Below, in pieces: positions 54,901-63,046 of a DNA stretch of 64,000 bases (position 1 is its first letter; each line of letters starts with the position of its first letter). The stretch covers positions 246,207-310,206 of the forward strand of contig NZ_BMIL01000006.1 of the NCBI RefSeq assembly GCF_014642175.1, written 5' to 3'. The stretch is from Pedobacter quisquiliarum (lineage in GTDB: Bacteria > Bacteroidota > Bacteroidia > Sphingobacteriales > Sphingobacteriaceae). The notes beneath the pieces are model-generated. The model was not told the origin of the DNA. It saw nothing but the letters and a program-made list of their open reading frames with translations, and searched no databases. The translations under genes were made by a program, and so were the position numbers.

Positions 54901-57184
54901 CGTTGAGCGTATAAAGTCGTTACGCCCCACCAAAGTATATGAAATTGGAAGCGGTGCAGGTCAGATTTTATATGAACTAGCGGACGATGTGCAGTTTTAT
55001 TTTGCTACCGATTATGCGAAAACAGCAATTGACAAGCTAAAGGAGACACTAAGCTCGGACCCTGACAAATGGGGCCATGTTGATGCTGCGGTAGCAAGCG
55101 CTGATGACTTTAGTGCCGTTGCAGACAAGAAGTTCGACTTAGTTTTGCTGCATAGTGTCGCGCAGTATTTCCCAAGTGGCGATTATTTAGTTGACGTGAT
55201 TAGAAAGGCTCTAAATTCCATCGAGGGAACAGGCTGTATCTTTATCGGCGACATGCAAGGTCAAAACTCTTTAGAAATGTGCCATGCAATGGATCATCTA
55301 CCAAAAGCATCAGAAGGAAGTTCACTTGCTGCTTTCAAAGAAGTCATAGCAAACAGGGTCAGAATTGAAGATGAACTTGTTGCAGATCCAGCCTTTTTTT
55401 ATGGCCTTAAGAACATGTTTCCGGACATCAAAGCGGTAAACATTCAATTGAGGAAAGGGAAGTCGATTAATGAAATCACAAAGTATCACTATGATGTATG
55501 GATCTTTGTTGGTGTTGAAAAGCAAGTAGTTACTCCAGATGTGAGTTATGTTTGGCATTCTGGCATAAAAGAAGCCGAAATCGGGAACCTCCTCCGAAAG
55601 CATCGTTCATCCGTAGTTGAGTTGAAAGGTGTTTATAACAGCCGGACTGCGAAAGACTGCCATTTATTAAAGCTAATGCACAATGCTGAAGCGTCCCGGA
55701 CAATTTCAGAAATTAAGTCGGAGGTTAACGCAGTCAGCGCTGGTATGGACCCCGATGCATTTTGGGCCATTGCAGAACAGCTCGGATTTACCGCACACGT
55801 GAGGTGGAGTTCTGATGGAACTGACGGCTCTTTTGATGTGGTATTCATCCCCTCCTCATTTGGTGACGTTTTACCATATCCCCCGGCTACGGTTGCAAAT
55901 TTGAGCGACCATGACAACCAAATTAGAACGCCGTTTTCAAAACAACGTGTGCAACTGAGTCAAGATCAGGTTTCAAGATGGAAGGCCTATGTAAGTAACC
56001 TGCTGCCATCAATTATGATACCTGACGAGTTTGTTGGTCTCAAAAAGTTTCCGCTGACTCCGAACGGCAAAATAGACCGGAAGATGCTTCCTGCGCCAGA
56101 ACTGAAGCAAGTTGAAACCAGGATTGATGGTCAACTTCCTTCAACAGAAAATGAACGTTTAGTAGCTGCAATATGGGCAGAGGCTTTAGGATTGGAAAAC
56201 ATACATGTCACGGATGACTTTTTTGAACTTGGAGGCCATTCTCTCCTGGCAATGAAGGTAATGGTTGCAATCGAAAAGCAAACCGGCAAGCGGTTGCCTC
56301 TAGCAACACTCTTTGACAATCCTACGCTAGCAAAAATGGCGCTTCAGCTTGAAGAAGACAAACCTAGGACAGCCTGGAGCGCGCTTGTGCCGATCCGGAC
56401 TGGCGGTACCAAGAAACCACTATTTCTTATACATGGTGGAGGCATGAACATTCTGGTGTTTAAAAACCTCAGTGCTCATTTTGATGACGACCAGCCAATA
56501 TATGGCATCCAAGCCCTTGGCTTAAACTACGAAACAAAAGTCCCGCCCACAATAGAGAAAATTGTAGCCAAGTACCTCGAGGAAATTTTGCTAGTTGAAG
56601 AACATGGTCCTTATATGCTTGCGGGCTATTCTTTAGGCGGCATCCTGGTGTACGAAATGGCCCGACAGTTGAAAGCAATGGGCAAGGAAATTTCAATAGT
56701 TGGCGTGATTGATACTTTTGCAAGTACTGGTGAAGATTTAACCGACACGAAGCAATTACTTAAAAAGGTAAGCCGTCAATTTAATAAGGTTCCCTTCTTT
56801 ACCAAATCATTCTTGAAGTATCCTGCGGATACGCTTTCCTACCAGAAAACAATACTAAAACGAAAGTTAAAGGGCGTATTAAACACAGAGCTTACGGACC
56901 GGCAATTTGAACTTTCAGATTATGAAGCTGAGATCTACGAACGGTATAGTACCGCATTGTCAAAATACAAACTAGTTCCCGATGACATAAAAGTAACTTT
57001 GTTCAGGGCTACAAAGCGGATATATTACTTAGATGACAATGAGTATCTTGGATGGAAAGCTTTTGCAAGAAAGGGTGTAAGAGTTTTGGAAGTACCTGGA
57101 GATCACAAGACGTTTTTATATCCGCCGCACGACAAGGAGCTCGTTCAAGTTTTGCAGGAGGCAATCAACCTCATAACGCGTTAG
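51980..57184 (+). CDS. Terminal NRPS module: C-A-(N-methyltransferase)-PCP-TE
   Basis: 1734 residues. Condensation domain with HHAIADG (His153/His154, residues 153-159), adenylation from about 470 with YTSGSTG near 620 and KIRGHRIELGEIES near 869, an inserted methyltransferase of about 400 residues with SAM motif YEIGSGAG (Glu988) plus HSVAQYFPS, the rest of A ending in NGKIDRK (Lys1364), carrier Ser1421 (LGGHSLL), and a thioesterase with Ser1551 (GYSLGG) and His1709 (GDHKTF). The insertion site between A8 and A10 is that of N-methyltransferases. Pocket residues (D, I, L, Q, L, G, M, I, W) match the known glycine code DILQLG-x-IWK. So the module is predicted to add N-methylglycine (sarcosine) and release the product. 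Gene start is 10 nt after the previous stop. Confidence 0.93.
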   Translation: MPKYTPVDFNPFSETKEIEKITPTNDSQKEIWLACMFGGDEANLAYNESISVELCGDLQIKEFNQAVNEVVLRHEALRSTFSADGESLFTYRSFPVAFELEDISIYGPSSRKFLDDYIQQELSVPLNLQEGPLFKVYLHKLADNLHVFTIIKHHAIADGWSSGIFLEDLSKLYNSNIKGKPLNMPRPAQMSDYVKEERRFKASADYLQTEDYWINLYKGKVPVVDLPTDFPRTSPRTYKGMRLDFELSAETLELTKAFARKSGASLVTTLLAAFEIFLYSKTNQKDLVVGLPASGQAASGLNDVIGHCVNLLPIKTTINPTLSFKQYLKIRKSAILDAYEHQRLTFGSLIKKLYIPRDGSRITLVPVIFNIDMGMDQAVSFEGLQHRLISNPRAYETFDIFLNATGSKNKLTLEWSFNTGLFSTQTIERYHQDLNTLLDQIVRNPDTDISHLIHNEKVSVAAPGKNNQQDFSSINELLEEAYQSYPDRHAVSFNDSSLKYNELKLKVEQLARKLSYEGVKTGDFVGVSMDRSLEMLISLLAILKLGAVYLPLDPSYPKERIEFMLEDSDAKYLLISRKYSGFFKGEKTEIIVEIEEQGTLNTKAPDFKRVMADDLAYVLYTSGSTGKPKGVKISHGNLANFLLSMLEQPGVTLNDRLLAITTISFDIAGLELFLPLIAGAEVVIADTPSTKDGRLLKDLLLSRNITVMQATPSTWQMLMDSGWAGSPSIRMLAGGEPLSDHMAKALLSRGSELWNMYGPTETTIWSTLKRIEYTNLSITIGYPIRNTQVYILDEHGREVQHGITGEICIAGHGVSQGYLNRPELTEEKFINDPQQPAGAKKIYRTGDLGTIIPNGEIHCHGRIDQQVKIRGHRIELGEIESILSAAPGIKQGIVTVNESDRQEKKLVAYVTLEDEPENEDTLSWKDRWETLYNIGAEINKNESLPDQNLDGTLLDYYENGKELAVQSEEWLRTSVERIKSLRPTKVYEIGSGAGQILYELADDVQFYFATDYAKTAIDKLKETLSSDPDKWGHVDAAVASADDFSAVADKKFDLVLLHSVAQYFPSGDYLVDVIRKALNSIEGTGCIFIGDMQGQNSLEMCHAMDHLPKASEGSSLAAFKEVIANRVRIEDELVADPAFFYGLKNMFPDIKAVNIQLRKGKSINEITKYHYDVWIFVGVEKQVVTPDVSYVWHSGIKEAEIGNLLRKHRSSVVELKGVYNSRTAKDCHLLKLMHNAEASRTISEIKSEVNAVSAGMDPDAFWAIAEQLGFTAHVRWSSDGTDGSFDVVFIPSSFGDVLPYPPATVANLSDHDNQIRTPFSKQRVQLSQDQVSRWKAYVSNLLPSIMIPDEFVGLKKFPLTPNGKIDRKMLPAPELKQVETRIDGQLPSTENERLVAAIWAEALGLENIHVTDDFFELGGHSLLAMKVMVAIEKQTGKRLPLATLFDNPTLAKMALQLEEDKPRTAWSALVPIRTGGTKKPLFLIHGGGMNILVFKNLSAHFDDDQPIYGIQALGLNYETKVPPTIEKIVAKYLEEILLVEEHGPYMLAGYSLGGILVYEMARQLKAMGKEISIVGVIDTFASTGEDLTDTKQLLKKVSRQFNKVPFFTKSFLKYPADTLSYQKTILKRKLKGVLNTELTDRQFELSDYEAEIYERYSTALSKYKLVPDDIKVTLFRATKRIYYLDDNEYLGWKAFARKGVRVLEVPGDHKTFLYPPHDKELVQVLQEAINLITR

Positions 57185-57220
57185 AAAATTAACTCATTAA
57201 ATGAATATAATAGCTGCTTT

Positions 57221-57919
57221 ATGATACCTGTGACGGTGCCAGAATGGATGCCATTTAAGGATTTTGATGGTAAAATCTCACTAGACGGCATAAACATCTT
57301 TCGAATTGCTGTTAACGAGTGTTATGCGGGAATCGTTCTAAACATGGAGAAGATTTTGCAGAAAGACGAGTTAAGTCGAGCATCAAAATTTTTTCATACG
57401 AAAGACAAGAATAATTATTTGGTGCGCAAGTATTATTTGCGGAAAATCTTGTCATGCTTTTTGACTGAGGCTCCTGAGGAGCTTCAGTTTTCAACAACAA
57501 TACGAAAAAAACCAGTATTGCAGAATATTGAATTCAACGTAAGCCACAGCAATGACTATGCAGTAATTGTCGTCAGTTCAAATCCAGTCGGTATAGATAT
57601 AGAGTATATTCATACATCATTCACATTTGATTCCTTGTTAGAGTCTTGCTTTAATGCTGAAGAAAGAAGCTTTGTGGGGACGGGTGGAGAAAGAAAAATC
57701 CGATTCTACAGTTTGTGGACTAGAAAAGAAGCCGTCCTGAAAGCTACTGCTGAAGGGATAATAGACAATCTAGCCTCATTAAATGGACTGGAAAGCAAAG
57801 TCTTTAGGAATGCCAAAACCTTCAACCTTAACACTTTTTATTGTGATAAAGACTATCTTCTTAGTTTAGCTACGCTTGACAGCATCGATTCCTTTAAATA
57901 CTGGCATGTAAGCGGATAG
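57221..57919 (+). CDS. 4'-Phosphopantetheinyl transferase (Sfp type)
   Basis: 232 residues. Transfers phosphopantetheine from CoA to the carrier-domain serines of the two megasynthases. Signatures present: FNVSHSNDYAVIVV, VGIDIEYIH (Mg-binding Asp/Glu) and FYSLWTRKEAVLKATAEG, all of the Sfp/Gsp group. It is 36 nt after the NRPS gene, so the cluster carries its own activator. Confidence 0.93.
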   Translation: MIPVTVPEWMPFKDFDGKISLDGINIFRIAVNECYAGIVLNMEKILQKDELSRASKFFHTKDKNNYLVRKYYLRKILSCFLTEAPEELQFSTTIRKKPVLQNIEFNVSHSNDYAVIVVSSNPVGIDIEYIHTSFTFDSLLESCFNAEERSFVGTGGERKIRFYSLWTRKEAVLKATAEGIIDNLASLNGLESKVFRNAKTFNLNTFYCDKDYLLSLATLDSIDSFKYWHVSG

Positions 57920-58074
57920 TGCCAATTATTTTAAAACCATCTTCTTATTCATACCACGATTGATTTTCAGTGCATTAATTTACATGCTTACACTAAAAGT
58001 ATGAGAATGCTTTTTAGTTATCGAGAATTAATGTGTAATTTGCGCCACGTTATTTTACATCAATTGTAAACTGC

Positions 58075-59883
58075 ATGATTGCAATTCTCGCTCGAAAAAT
58101 ACAGAATTTACAGACAAACTTAAAACTTAAAAGAACCATTAAGTTGGTCTGGTCGGCGGCTAAAGGATGGATGCTCTTTTCAGTGAGTATGATCATTGTA
58201 GAAACGGTTCTGTTTCTAGGATCTTTATACGCCTTAAAACTCTTGGTAGATGAGATCTCAAAAATAAATGTGCATGATCCAGAGGCTGAATATCAAATTG
58301 TTAAACACGTAGTAATAGCAGGGATCTTTTCAATTTTATACTCTATCGCGCGCTTTGTTTCAGCATATGCGATAGAAGTACAGGCCACGAAGGTGTCAAA
58401 CTTTATTGATGACAGAATTCACGAGACAGCTATCCAAATGGACCTATCCTATTATGAAAGTCCGGCCTACTTTGATATTTTAAAACGCGCAAAAGATGCT
58501 GGTGCAGACCGGCCGAACTTAGTTATAACGACTTTATTGGAAATAACAAAAAACGTACTGAATCTTTGTGCAATAGGTTCCCTCTTTATTGCTATTAACT
58601 GGCTGTTGCTCCCTTTGTTAATCGTTTTCGCCTTACCTACCCTCTTTGTACGTATCTACTTCTCCAACAAGCAGAATGAGTGGCGAATTAAGCATACACC
58701 ACTTGAACGTAAGTCGGGTTATCTGAGTAACCTTTTAACATCAGATATATCCGCCAAGGAGATTAGAAGTTACAATCTTGGCACTTATTTCAAGAAACTG
58801 TATCTGACGTTTAGAATGGAAATACTCCAGCAAAAGTTAGATTTGAGCTACAAGCGTACGTCAAAAGAGATAATTACCACCGGGATTGGAAGCATTGGTT
58901 TTTTTACATGCATCGCATACATCGCTTTAGGAACAGTAAGTGGCACGAACAGCGTGGGTGACATAGTGATGTTCCTCATGATTTTTCCACAGTCATTTAA
59001 CTTAATTCAGTACATATCCTCTGGAATCTCTATCCTCTACACGAATAACATATTCATTAATTCCATTTTTGAACTATTTGATTTGAAGCCTTCGAGCTCA
59101 GATCAGGGATTCTCCCGGGAAATACCCGTTAGAACCGAAATGGATCTTATCGTGAAGGACCTGAACTTTACTTATCCAGGAAGTGATCGACCTACCTTGA
59201 AGAACATATCACTCCGAATCCCATTGGGAAAGATTATCGCGATAGTGGGTCTAAATGGGGCAGGAAAGTCGACTCTAATAAAGCTCCTATGTGGCTTGTA
59301 TAAAGTGGACTCTGGGGAGATATCATTGGGAAATATCAACATCAATCAATTCGACGTATCTACCTATCGAAGACAAGTAAGTGCGGTATTCCAGGATTTT
59401 TCTCGTTACAATTTTTCAGCCGAAGAGAACATCTGGTTTGGCAACATTGACAAAGAAGCTGTTTATCAAGAAATCGTAAAGGCATCTGAAAATGCAGGAG
59501 CGAGCTCTTTCATTGAAAAACTTCCGAATGGATATAAATCAATGATGGGCAAATTATTTGAAGATGGTCATGAAGTAAGCATTGGGCAGTGGCAAAAACT
59601 CGCGATTGCTAGAGCGCTCTATAGCGAGGCCCGCTTCTTAATTCTAGATGAAGCAACAAGCGCCTTAGATGCTTTAGCTGAAAAGGAACTTTTCGAGTCA
59701 TTCAGAAAGCACATTGGCAACAGAGCTGCCGTAATTATAAGTCATCGCCATTCCGCAGTGAAACATGCAGATTACATCTACGTACTGTCAGGTGGGCAAA
59801 TATTGCAGGAAGGGACAGACAGCGATTTATTGAATATGGAAGGTGACTACTCAAAGCTTTTCAAAGAAAACATAGAAGTTTAA
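58075..59883 (+). CDS. ABC-type exporter (permease fused to ATPase)
   Basis: 602 residues, half-transporter that would dimerise. Six predicted membrane helices in the N-terminal 330 residues. The ATPase domain has Walker A GLNGAGKST (392-400), a degenerate signature VSIGQWQ (501-507) where LSGGQ is usual, Walker B FLILDEATSALD and the switch His in ISHRHSA. Candidate exporter of the cluster product or of a lipid-linked intermediate. A 155-bp gap separates it from the Sfp gene; ATG at 59884 of the next gene abuts its stop. Confidence 0.9.
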   Translation: MIAILARKIQNLQTNLKLKRTIKLVWSAAKGWMLFSVSMIIVETVLFLGSLYALKLLVDEISKINVHDPEAEYQIVKHVVIAGIFSILYSIARFVSAYAIEVQATKVSNFIDDRIHETAIQMDLSYYESPAYFDILKRAKDAGADRPNLVITTLLEITKNVLNLCAIGSLFIAINWLLLPLLIVFALPTLFVRIYFSNKQNEWRIKHTPLERKSGYLSNLLTSDISAKEIRSYNLGTYFKKLYLTFRMEILQQKLDLSYKRTSKEIITTGIGSIGFFTCIAYIALGTVSGTNSVGDIVMFLMIFPQSFNLIQYISSGISILYTNNIFINSIFELFDLKPSSSDQGFSREIPVRTEMDLIVKDLNFTYPGSDRPTLKNISLRIPLGKIIAIVGLNGAGKSTLIKLLCGLYKVDSGEISLGNININQFDVSTYRRQVSAVFQDFSRYNFSAEENIWFGNIDKEAVYQEIVKASENAGASSFIEKLPNGYKSMMGKLFEDGHEVSIGQWQKLAIARALYSEARFLILDEATSALDALAEKELFESFRKHIGNRAAVIISHRHSAVKHADYIYVLSGGQILQEGTDSDLLNMEGDYSKLFKENIEV

Positions 59884-61068
59884 ATGAAGGCGGAAGGTAA
59901 AAAATTAGCAATTGTAACATGCTGCCAGGATGACTGGGGAGGAAGTGAAGAACTTTGGTCCAGAAGTTTAAATCACCTGGATAAGTCTTATATACAAGAG
60001 TTAACTTTATTCAAGAATAGAGTTAACTTAAATCACCCCGAGTTCCAGAAGCTTGAGGAAGAACAAATTAATTTCCACGAGTTAAATCCCCGTTTGACAG
60101 TTTTGAGACGAGTAGTTTCCAAGTCTCGTATGCTTGCAAGGCGTGTCGGCGCGAAATTTGGCGTGATGGAATACTACTGGGACAAAACTGCCCTGCGCCT
60201 TTTCGAACTTTTAAAATCAAACCGCCCGAACTTAGTTATCATATCACAAGGTATAAACTTTGATGGATTAGTATATGCCTACCAGTGTTTGAAGCTTGGT
60301 ATTCCTTATATTATTGTAGCCCACAAGGCTGTGAGCTTCTATTGGCCTAACCATGAAGAACGTCCCTACATGAAGAGAACACTTCTTGGCGCCAAAAAGT
60401 GTTTTTTCGTCTCCAAGCACAACCTAAATCTTACTGAGGAACAATTTGGGATGAGGTTCGAAAACGGCGGGATCATTCTAAATCCTGTGAAAACAAAGGT
60501 CAACCCGCTGCCCTACCCAACCATTCAGGATGGGTTTAAACTTGCGTGTGTGGGTCGAATCTTCGTTATTGATAAAGGTCAGGACATTTTGCTAAGGATT
60601 CTTGCACAAGATAAGTGGAAAGGACGCGATGTTTCAGTAACATTTTTCGGGAGCGGTCCGGATAAGCAGGGCTTAATGGAAATGGCTGCGCTTTTAAATG
60701 TTACAAACATTGCTTTTTCCGATTTCACCACCGATATACATGAGATATGGTCCTCACACCATGCGTTGATCTTGCCTTCACGTAGTGAGGGGCTTCCATT
60801 AACAGTTATCGAAGCAATGTCTCTTGGCAGAGTTGTAATTGCGACTAATGCAGGAGGTACTAACGAAATAGTTAAAGAAGGGGTGACAGGGTTTTTAGGT
60901 GATGCTTCAGAGAAGGACTTCGGTGAAGCAATGGAATCTGCCTGGTCTAATAGAAACGAGTGGGCGTCAATGGGAAAGATTGCGGCTTCTCACATCGCTA
61001 GTTCAATACCGCCGCATCCGGAATCAGAATTTGCAGACTTTATAATGAAAACATTAAATGAACAGTAA
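59884..61068 (+). CDS. GT4-family glycosyltransferase
   Basis: 394 residues, retaining GT-B type. The C-terminal donor-binding half shows KLACVGRIFVIDKGQDILLRIL, then the E-x7-E region PSRSEGLPLTVIEAMSLGRVVIATNAGGTNEIV. The N-terminal WGGSEELWSRS and later GINFDGLVYAYQCLKLGIPYIIVAH are typical of acceptor-side loops. Donor and acceptor sugar unknown. Starts directly at the ABC stop and overlaps the next gene by 11 nt. Confidence 0.9.
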   Translation: MKAEGKKLAIVTCCQDDWGGSEELWSRSLNHLDKSYIQELTLFKNRVNLNHPEFQKLEEEQINFHELNPRLTVLRRVVSKSRMLARRVGAKFGVMEYYWDKTALRLFELLKSNRPNLVIISQGINFDGLVYAYQCLKLGIPYIIVAHKAVSFYWPNHEERPYMKRTLLGAKKCFFVSKHNLNLTEEQFGMRFENGGIILNPVKTKVNPLPYPTIQDGFKLACVGRIFVIDKGQDILLRILAQDKWKGRDVSVTFFGSGPDKQGLMEMAALLNVTNIAFSDFTTDIHEIWSSHHALILPSRSEGLPLTVIEAMSLGRVVIATNAGGTNEIVKEGVTGFLGDASEKDFGEAMESAWSNRNEWASMGKIAASHIASSIPPHPESEFADFIMKTLNEQ

Positions 61069-62026
61069 GCCCTTAGTTTCGGTAATAATCCCCACCTATA
61101 ATAGAGGTGATAAGCTTTCTGTGGCAATTGAAAGTGTGTACAGGCAACAATATACTAATATTGAGTTAATCGTTGTAGATGATGGGTCAATAGATAATAC
61201 GCCCGACGTTTTAAAAAAATATCCGCACGCTAAGTTCATCAAACAGCAACATGCCGGGCAAGCTGCTGCAAGAAATAATGGACTGCAGAACGCAAGCGGA
61301 ACAATTATCGCTTCTTTAGATTCAGATGATTACTGGGAACCGGAATTTCTCGAGCGATGTGTCGAAAAGCTAGAGGCTGATAAGTTAGATTTTGTATTTG
61401 CCAACTGGTCGCAACAGGCAAAGATTGGCAATGACTGGGATTTCTTGAACCAAGATCCCTTTCTAATGCCTTACTTTGAAAAGCTAGCAGATTCCTGGGT
61501 TGTGCTTGACCATTCAGAACTACGAAAAGTATATATGGAAGCGTGCCCATCTCCATCATCTTCCGTCGTGATTAGAAAGTCGAGCATTGTATCTGGGTGG
61601 GACTATAGAATAAACATCGCTGATGATTGGTGCATGTACCTTGAAGTAATACTATCAAAAGAATGCAAAGCAGCATTCACTTTAGATAGATTATGGAAGA
61701 AGCGTGTAGATGATATCAACATTTATGACGGTCGAAAAAGGAATGAAGTTCTAAGATATCTTTACATCTCAGATACACTGACAATGATGGATAAATTTAA
61801 AATGCTGCTTACCCGATCTGAAATGTACATTTTGAAGCAAAGGTATATGGCTAGCTTAGTGGAACTGGCTAAACACGAACTCATTCGTGAATACAACATA
61901 AAAGAATGCTTAAAGCTTTTAAAGGACTCCTTCACAGTAAATATTCCTTTTACGCTCAAAATGATACCTGATGTATTTATGAAGGGATTAAAAGGCAAAT
62001 ATGATGCACTTTCCAGCAGAGCATAA
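61058..62026 (+). CDS. GT2-family glycosyltransferase
   Basis: 322 residues, inverting GT-A fold: VSVIIPTYNRGDKLSVAIESVYRQQYTNIELIVVDDGS at the N-terminus and ASLDSDDYWEPEFLERC (metal-binding DSDD) near residue 90. The sequence after about 250 is helical and variable. Sugar specificity is not readable. Overlaps the GT4 gene by 11 nt, so co-translation is likely. Confidence 0.92.
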   Translation: MNSKPLVSVIIPTYNRGDKLSVAIESVYRQQYTNIELIVVDDGSIDNTPDVLKKYPHAKFIKQQHAGQAAARNNGLQNASGTIIASLDSDDYWEPEFLERCVEKLEADKLDFVFANWSQQAKIGNDWDFLNQDPFLMPYFEKLADSWVVLDHSELRKVYMEACPSPSSSVVIRKSSIVSGWDYRINIADDWCMYLEVILSKECKAAFTLDRLWKKRVDDINIYDGRKRNEVLRYLYISDTLTMMDKFKMLLTRSEMYILKQRYMASLVELAKHELIREYNIKECLKLLKDSFTVNIPFTLKMIPDVFMKGLKGKYDALSSRA

Positions 62027-62041
62027 GTAATAAGGAGAACC

Positions 62042-63046
62042 ATGAGTTTACTTAAATTCACCAGGTATGTTGAGTGGTGGGAATACAAGTTACCGCCACT
62101 CCTGTCAGTGGCTTATGCCACCTTAATCTATTATGACTATCCCTTGGAAAACGCATGGAAACAGATCATAACACTATTAGCCGCGGTGATTGTCGGAGCA
62201 ATTTACGTCAGCGTAATAAATGATCTTACCGATATCAAGGAAGACCTGAAAGCTGGTAAGCGAAATAGCATGGCGAATTTACCAATAACTATTAGATTCG
62301 TCATAGTAGCAATTATCCTTGTAGCTGCTGTTTTTTTCGGATATTTGTTCTACCCAGACCTAAAAAGTATAGTTTTCTATGCGCTCGCCTACGTTGTCTT
62401 TAGTCTATACTCAATTAGGCCATTTCGGTTTAAAGAACGGGGATTATTAGGTGTAGCATGTGATGCAATGGGTGCACACCTTTTTCCCGCATTGCTCATA
62501 ACAGCTAATCTGATCTATTTCATTAATGTGGAAAGTGACCTATGGTGGTACGTTGCAATTTCCAGCTGGTCATTATTATATGGGGTACGGGGTATCTTAT
62601 GGCATCAATTCTATGATCGGGAAAATGATTTAAAATCCCATACCAGAACATATGCCAGTAAAGTGGAGCCAGAGGATTTTAAGTTTAGCGAGACTTTGAT
62701 CATGATATTTGAGACATTAGGATTTATGATCTTTGTAGGCCACATCTATAATGAAGCCATTCTTTGGTCAGCCTTGATGTATGTATGTCTGGTTTTCTTA
62801 CGGATATTTATTTTGAAACGGAAAATTCGAATTATAGTTACAAATCCTGGGGAGTCATATCAACTTTTTCTTAATGAATTCTATATAGTCTTCTTACCTA
62901 TAGCCTTGATTATTCATATGTGTTCCACCCAACCTTTTGCAAAACTTGTTCTTATCTTCCATGTAACACTTTTTCCTATGAACACGTTACTTGCTATAAA
63001 GGATTGCGTATTTAGTTGTAAACGCCTTTTTAAAAGATTTATTTAA
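62042..63046 (+). CDS. UbiA-family membrane prenyltransferase-like protein
   Basis: 334 residues with about eight or nine membrane helices. The two Asp-rich loops typical of UbiA enzymes are present: NDLTDIKEDLKAGKRN (about residue 59) and QFYDRENDLKSHTRTYA (about residue 190). UbiA proteins attach isoprenyl groups to aromatic rings, or transfer phosphoribose onto polyprenyl phosphate. In this context a polyprenyl-linked sugar carrier is as plausible as a prenylated peptide. Lies 15 nt after the GT2 stop, and its own stop abuts the next gene. Confidence 0.8.
   Translation: MSLLKFTRYVEWWEYKLPPLLSVAYATLIYYDYPLENAWKQIITLLAAVIVGAIYVSVINDLTDIKEDLKAGKRNSMANLPITIRFVIVAIILVAAVFFGYLFYPDLKSIVFYALAYVVFSLYSIRPFRFKERGLLGVACDAMGAHLFPALLITANLIYFINVESDLWWYVAISSWSLLYGVRGILWHQFYDRENDLKSHTRTYASKVEPEDFKFSETLIMIFETLGFMIFVGHIYNEAILWSALMYVCLVFLRIFILKRKIRIIVTNPGESYQLFLNEFYIVFLPIALIIHMCSTQPFAKLVLIFHVTLFPMNTLLAIKDCVFSCKRLFKRFI

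Noticed and set aside
57991..58020. Hairpin CACTAAAAG / CTTTTTAGT between the Sfp and ABC genes
   Set aside because: AT-rich, bulged and without GC core; not convincing as a terminator, though a break in the cluster transcription there is possible.
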